Source: Larix kaempferi (taxonomy: Eukaryota > Streptophyta > Pinopsida > Pinales > Pinaceae). Taken from it: a stretch of 64,000 nucleotides of DNA. Each line of letters opens with the position of its first letter. Position 1 is the first letter of the stretch. The notes beneath the pieces were generated by a model. The model was not told the origin of the DNA, did no database searches, and was given only the letters and a program-made list of their open reading frames with translations. The stretch is from positions 14,105,501 through 14,169,500 of the forward strand of contig BSBM01000440.1 of NCBI GenBank assembly GCA_027924585.1, given 5' to 3'. Positions 58,621-64,000 of this stretch are shown here, in pieces. The translations under genes were made by a program, and so were the position numbers.

Positions 58621-60025
58621 TTGCATTTTCACCTTTTTAGAGGGTCTTTTTCTTTTTAGTGTAACTTGTTGGCATTCTGGACACTTTTGTTTCAGCTCGC
58701 TTCCTGTGACATCGGTCACAGTATAGTTTTTTGAGCTTGTTTTTTTGGCCTCCGAACCTTGTCTTTTCATAGCTCCCCTTCTGCACGCTCGGTTGCTTTA
58801 GGTTTTTTGAGTTCATACACGGTAGTTACCAATACTTATTTGATGATGTGTGATCTCCTATTCTCCTAGGTCTTCGAGATGGTTGAGTTAGATGGTCTTT
58901 TGAAGGGACTGAACACCCCTTCATGGAGACACTAACGCTTGACCATAGGAGTAGTCTAGAGGACCACGTGATCACATCACCCGTGTGGACTTTTCCATTT
59001 ACTGTGATGATGGTCTTTCAAGTTATATGGAACAATGGTACATTTGAGAGAGAGATGAATGGTTGTACCCCATCTTGGTCGATTGTCTTATGGTCCTTTC
59101 ATTTTGTCGATAATATTTTTGTGGTACCTTGCCTTTTACCTTTTGGGTGTTTTACTGATATTGGGATATCTTGTGATTTGTACCACCTTTTATGTTTTAG
59201 GTCTTGTGGGTACTATGGTAGTTTGTCCACATTTGAGGTACACCCACTTTCTCCAAATTGTTATGTGTATTTATACCCACTTCATACCACCCTCCTGACC
59301 TTAGTTTGGAAGATTGCATGCTATCATACCTTTTGGTGGTACTATTTGAGTTTCAAGAGGTAGTTACAAGGATCTATTGCATATATGAGGTAGTTACAAG
59401 GAGATATTGCATATATTGATTTGGACCGCCTTTTATGTTTTTGGTCTTGTGGTTATAACTATGGTAGTTTGTCCACGTTTGAGGTAGTGTACCCCCCCTT
59501 AGTCCCAAGGGTTGTGAGTCTTTATACCCATTCTTTTTTTTTTACTTGTACCTTACTGGTTGGTCTTTGTACTGAGCCTTTTTACTGTCACTGAATTTCT
59601 TTGATTGAACATACCATAGCCCAGTCATCTCTCTCTCTCTAGTTTGTACTAGCCCTATCATAGGGTCACTTGGTTCCTAGAGTTGACTGGCCTCTAAGAG
59701 GCATAGTCATTTCTGAAAGTAACTCTTCTGAGTATATTACAGGAAACGTCTACACTAAGGTAATCAAATATGTGGTAAATAATTTTCATTAAGTAGCCAG
59801 GACTTTTAGCATTAGAGGAGATCATGTAACGTGTATGTGTAGTGTTTCATGTGTGCTACATGTGTGCTACATGTGTGCTACATGTGTGATGTAGCGTTAA
59901 ATCAAATAGTAAAAAACAACTCATAAATATTGCATGACTTTCTACTCTTAAGAAAGATAAATTGGTCGTATTTCGATCATCACTTGAATGCCTACATGTT
60001 GACAAAGGGAATGAGGATCAAGTAA
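58621..60025. repeat. Non-coding; internal duplication near 59170 and 59418
   Basis: The segment from GATTTGTACCACC through TTTGTCCACATTTGAGGTA (59175-59240) recurs diverged at 59419-59487. Overlapping frames at 58923-59363 have no recognisable domain. A CT run lies at 59629-59640. Confidence 0.5.
59844..59890. repeat. Microsatellite-like repeat CATGTGTGCTA x 4
   Basis: An 11-bp unit repeated about four times, ending CATGTGTGATGTAGC. Confidence 0.85.
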
Positions 60026-61819
60026 AATTATAAAAGGCGATACACGTCAAATTTTAAGAGGCGCTATGCCTTGCGGTCGAATCTAAACGTTTTTCCAATG
60101 GTGCAAGTAGAAACAAACAGGTATTTGTCTGATCTGTCTTCCTCGAGCGAGGGGAGTTTAGGAAGGCTAGAGGAAAGCGAGACATCTAGTACGTCTAGAA
60201 GAATTGTATCAACTAGATGTCAAAAAACAAAAAGAAGATTCCATAGACGCAATGAATTTTTTCACGGTCAAGGGGGGGCATGTTCCTATGGTGATGAGAC
60301 AAAAGACGACGAAGAGGTGCCCTTGAGGTGCAAACATTTAGTGAAACAATCGGTAGCGAAGGATCTTCCTCCACCGAACACTGATTTTTGTGTGCATGAG
60401 AGCAGATATCGTATTGCACCGTCGTCGATACATGGTTTCGGGTTGTTTTCCATGGATTGCATCTTGGTCGGTTACTGGACATGTACAGAATTGATGGAGT
60501 ATATTGGACCCATATACAACTACAACGATTGGATGCGCCTTGTCCAATATACAAAAAGCATGCTTAGCTATGGATTGTCAACAAACTATTTACAATTGAA
60601 ACACAAAAATCAAAATAAAGGAGGAACATTGTACATGGACGGAAGGCCAAAGGCCATAGGGAATATTGCAGGGTTTATAAACAGTACACAACCAGGGTCT
60701 ACAATTAAGCAACCAAAATGCGAATTTGAGGGGCATGAACGAAACCGTGTTTTTGTAGTTGCTATTAAAACAATATCTGCAGGGGACGAGTTGCTTATTA
60801 ATTACCCTGTCAACCGAGTAGATACAAACAAGGTTACTATATAAAATTTTACCCAACCTTTTAGTAATAAATTAAACATCATAAGGATTTTTTGTTAGTT
60901 TATTTCGTTTAAATTTCCCATATTTACTTCGCAAGCCAGTGATCGGGATAAATCCTTGCCAACAAATGGTCGGAGGAGAACTTCTTCCTCGACAGAGCAG
61001 GTATCCATCTTTCTAATATTACAAATATAATAAGAGAAAAGAGTTTTTATTTGTTTTGTTTTTCCATTATTAATAACTTGGTTTGTTTTATATAATGAAA
61101 TTTAAATTTGATGCAGAACGTTGATCGAAAATACACCCATCGAATGTTGATCAGACGACAACACCCTCGGGGCAACAGGTAGACCTGATTTTAATTGTAC
61201 AATTAAAATATGTCAAAATGTTTTAGCATTATATTCATGTTTCAATGAATATTTTGGTTTCATTTACGTAATTTTCTAGTCTATGTTTTTTATGCAGGTC
61301 GGTTCCGTAAGGTCGGCCACACCAGGGTCCACGCAACGGGTATACATCTTTGTAATATTAAAAATATAATATGAATAATAAGTCTTTTGATGTGTTTTCT
61401 CATGAATAGTTTTGGAATCGTTTAGGTGACTTTCACTATGTTTTTTTCTTAGGGTGTTGTTAAGGGCAGCTCCAAGATATTAGCAGATCGGGGCAAGTCG
61501 CCTATGACCATTGATCCAATGAGTGGATCGTGATCCTCGAGTTCACAGGTATAATTCATTTCAATTGTACCAATATAATACGTAGCATAATGTTAATTTT
61601 GTTATGTATTTTTCGTGTGATATATTGGTTTTGTTATGATAATGTAAACCGTGTTGTAATTTTACGAATCTATCATGATAGATGTGTTATATACGTTAAT
61701 ATAAAATTTGGAATCTATCAGTAAAGAACTCAGTAGTGCTTTATATATGTTTGTTACAGCCCACTAGTGAATCGCAGTATGAATCAGCATCACAATATTT
61801 TCCGTTAGACCCTGAAGTG
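60026..61819 (+). pseudogene. SET-domain gene with short repeated 3' exons, cut by an LTR
   Basis: Exon 1 is open from 60026 to 60832; the first in-frame ATG is 60098. Counting from 60071, the SET domain spans residues 112-246: IHGFGLFS (120-127), MEYIGP, NIAGFINS (198-205, in place of NHSCxPN) and GDELLINY (238-245, catalytic Tyr present). SET proteins move methyl groups to lysine; the changed NHSC motif makes activity uncertain. Upstream are Ser-rich and KTKRRFHRR basic parts. Candidate 3' exons with GT-AG borders: 60936-61000, 61117-61178, 61298-61339, 61453-61548 and 61760-61819. They encode Ser/Thr/Gln-rich tails. A TGA sits at 61531, phase between exons 1-3 is unsettled, and exon 6 is interrupted at 61819. 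It may be a host gene or part of an element. Confidence 0.6.
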
Positions 61820-62477
61820 TGTTAAGTTTAAACCAAATAGACCAGCAAGATCACTGAAAGAAACATAATCACAAGATAGACACAGAATTTACCCTGGGAA
61901 ACCCTCATGGGGTAGAAAACCCAGCAAAGATTTCCTCAATAAGATGATCAACCAAAATACAAGATATTCTCCAAGACTTGTCCTTCTTCTTTACCTCACA
62001 TGCAGACCTCCCAGACACAAGTGAGCTACTTTTTGATTTGTGGAAGTGTGTCAAATGAGGAGCTCTCCTCCTCTATTTATACTAGTTCCCGACTAACCAA
62101 AAATCCCTAATGGGGCCGACCTCTTCTAGAGAAATCTAATAACCCCTAAAATATAAACCCAGGGCCGACCCCCACATGGTGGATCTAATAACCCTAGTTC
62201 CCACAAACCATCGGAGGAATAAACATCTTCATATACATAATAGAATCACCTCGGAGGAATGAAACATCTCCGGAATAATAATGTACAAATATAATATTCT
62301 TAGAAGTTACAATATTCAACACTCCCCCTTAATGAGAAGGATATTATAACCACGTCTGCAGGAGCAAGGAGTCATCGACTACATCACACATGATACATCT
62401 ATATATCACCGGAAGCTTTCTTCACTACATTATCATTAGTAACTCAACCAGTTACTGGAACATCAACATCATCGTTG

Positions 62478-62556
62478 CGATCATCAGCATCGTCATCACA
62501 TGATCATCAGCATCGTCATCACACGATCATCAGCATCGTCATCACACAATCATCAG
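62478..62556. repeat. 23-bp tandem repeat x 3.4
   Basis: GATCATCAGCATCGTCATCA followed by CAC or CAT is repeated three times plus a partial copy. It resembles the CACTA ATC repeat only through shared triplets. Confidence 0.85.
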
Positions 62557-62668
62557 CAGGATGCTCAATCTTGATCTCTTTAGGGCCTAGGTCCATGGAT
62601 GATGCAATCCAAATCACGTATCTTTTGAACCGAGGTCCAGGGACGATACAGTCCTATCAACTCTAGTG

Positions 62669-63257
62669 ATCCTTCCTTTCGGAATTAAGGGATCCATCAC
62701 AATCATGTTTAAGACTATCCTTCCTTTCGGAATTACGGGATTTACGGTCTAAGGATGATTAATCCCACTCAATCTCTTTTAAGACAATCCTTCCTTTCGA
62801 AATTACGGGATTTACGGTCTAAGGATGATTAGTCCCACTCAATCTCTTTTAAGACAATCCTTCCTTTCAGAATTATGGGATTTATGGTCTAAGGATGATT
62901 AGTCCCACTCAATCTATTTTAAGATAATCCTTCCTTTCGGAATTACGGGACTTACGGTCTAAGGATGATTAGTCCCACTCAATCTCTTTTAAGATAATCC
63001 TTCCTTTGAAATTACGGGATTTACGGTCTAAGGATGATTAGTCCCACTCAATCTCTTTTAAGACAATCCTTCCTTTCGAAATTACAGAATTTACAGTCTA
63101 AGGATGATTAGTCCCACTCAATCTCTTTTAAGACAATCCTTCCTTTCGGAATTACGGGATTTACGATCTAAGGATGATTAGTCCCACTCAATCTCTTTTA
63201 AGACAATCCTTCCTTTCAGAATTACGGGATTTACTGTCTAAGGATGATTAGTCCCAC
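62669..63257. repeat. Minisatellite, 70-bp unit x 8
   Basis: Unit starts ATCCTTCCTTTCGGAATTAC and continues with GGTCTAAGGATGATTAGTCCC. Starts: 62717, 62787, 62857, 62927, 62997, 63066, 63136 and 63206, so the spacing is 70 bp except for one 69. A partial founder-like copy is at 62669. Confidence 0.95.
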
Positions 63258-63864
63258 ATGTCCACTAAGGACTTCATTCTCGGAGAGCATACGTCTATGG
63301 ATCAATTCAAGGGACCGAAGTCTGGGGATGATACAATCCCCACCTGTCCAATAAGGACTTCATTTTCAGAGACCATACGTCTACGAATCAATTCAAGGGA
63401 CCAAAGTCCAGGAATGATACAATCCCCACCTGACCAATAAGGACTTCATTTTCGGAGACCATACGTCTACAGATCAATTCAAGGGACCGAAGTCTGGGGA
63501 CGATACAATCCCCACCTGTCCAATAAGGACTTCATTTTCGGAGACCATACGTCTATGGATCAATTCAAGGGACCAAAGTCCGGGGACGATACAATCCCCA
63601 CCTGTCCAATAAGGACTTCATTTTTAGAGACCATACATCTACGGATCAATTCAAGGGACCAAAGTCCGGGGATGATAGAATCCCCACCTGTCCAATAAGG
63701 ACTTCATTTTCGGAGACCATACGTCTACAGATCAATTCAAGGGACCGAAGTCTGGGGACGATACAATCCCCACCTGTCCAATAAGGACTTCATTTTCGGA
63801 GAACCATACATCTATGGATCAATTCAAGGGAACGAAGTCCGGGGACGATACAATCCCCACCTGT
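63258..63864. repeat. Minisatellite, 86-bp unit x 7
   Basis: Unit contains AAGGACTTCATTTTCGGAGA and GGGACGATACAATCCCCACC. AAGGACTTC starts at 63267, 63353, 63439, 63525, 63611, 63697 and 63783, exactly 86 bp apart. It directly abuts the 70-bp array. After 63864, TATCCTCATCAATAC words repeat to the window end. Confidence 0.95.
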
Positions 63865-64000
63865 ATCCTCATCAATACAGACACCGTTAGTACATCACTA
63901 GTACAAGTACATACAAGTATCCTCATCAATACATGTTTACATGTTATCAAACCATGTATCCTCAACAATACATCAATATAAAACATGTATCCTCATCAAT

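Larger units (their letters stand above)
61820..64000 (-). mobile_element. LTR-like element end, running off the window
   Basis: Begins TGTTAAGTTTAAACC inside exon 6 of the SET gene. It shares with the solo LTR at 38679 the order GACACAGAATTTACCCTGGGAAACC, CTCTATTTATACT, GGCCGACC...TCTAATAACC (first motif split: GACACAGAATTTACC, CTGGGAAACC). It holds a 23-bp repeat (62478-62556), a 70-bp minisatellite and an 86-bp minisatellite. The other end and any pol lie beyond 64000. The duplication would be AAGTG (61815-61819), which cannot be checked here. Orientation is inferred. Confidence 0.6.

Noticed and set aside
60213-60856. Minus-strand ORFs opposite the SET exon
   Set aside because: They are shadows of the SET frame; no motif, while the plus strand has a clear domain.
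62669-63864. Regular arrays that could suggest a CRISPR
   Set aside because: Units are 70 and 86 bp and repeat along their whole length; there are no unique spacers and the genome is a plant.

Overview
This is nuclear DNA from a seed plant, probably a large repeat-rich genome such as a gymnosperm's. The plant origin is read from Ty1/Copia, Ty3/Gypsy chromovirus, CACTA and hAT-type elements, GT-AG introns and a fragment of a plant UPL1/UPL2-like ubiquitin ligase gene. The gymnosperm suggestion rests only on the age and nesting of the repeats and on a gag-like protein type, so it is weak. There are no operons or prokaryotic signals. Nearly all coding sequence is decayed transposable-element DNA.

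Left flank (1-8611): a decayed coiled-coil ORF, the last part of a Gypsy integrase, and a long gag-like ORF remnant (3365-7180) split by a short hAT-like element.

Centre (8612-41024): one Copia element (Copia-1), bounded by ATGAC target duplications and stretched to 32.4 kb by insertions. Its integrase/RT junction holds Copia-2 (12391-26625, duplication GTTTA). Inside the RNase H of Copia-2 sits a minus-strand Copia-3 (16789-25297, duplication AGGGG). The RT of Copia-1 also holds a 3.2-kb foldback made of two head-to-head LTR-like arms (27261-30424). The 3' LTR of Copia-1 holds a solo LTR (31577-32302, duplication CTCTC) and a chromovirus-type Gypsy element (32441-39710). That Gypsy element carries a second copy of the hAT-like element (35132-35418, duplication TTGAATAT), a 560-bp palindromic element (37032-37591) and another solo LTR (38679-39328, duplication AGGAC). 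Removing each insertion with one duplication brings the interrupted reading frame or LTR back together, so the order of events can be read directly.

Right flank (41025-64000): a scrambled minus-strand Gypsy gag/protease remnant; a CACTA terminus with two 231-bp repeats; a CACTA element (about 45315-52690) with a ten-exon TNP2-type transposase pseudogene and a 1.7-kb ATC-type repeat of higher-order structure; a Gypsy gag remnant; minisatellites; the UPL-like fragment (minus strand); and a SET-domain gene (about 60026-61819). The short 3' exons and introns of the SET gene look like a tandemly copied module, and its last exon is cut by an LTR-like sequence that runs off the window and carries two neighbouring minisatellites (70-bp and 86-bp units).

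The SET-domain exon is the only long ORF here with an undisturbed recognisable domain. The rest is a record of sequential transposition and decay, with many in-frame stops of a kind expected from cytosine deamination.
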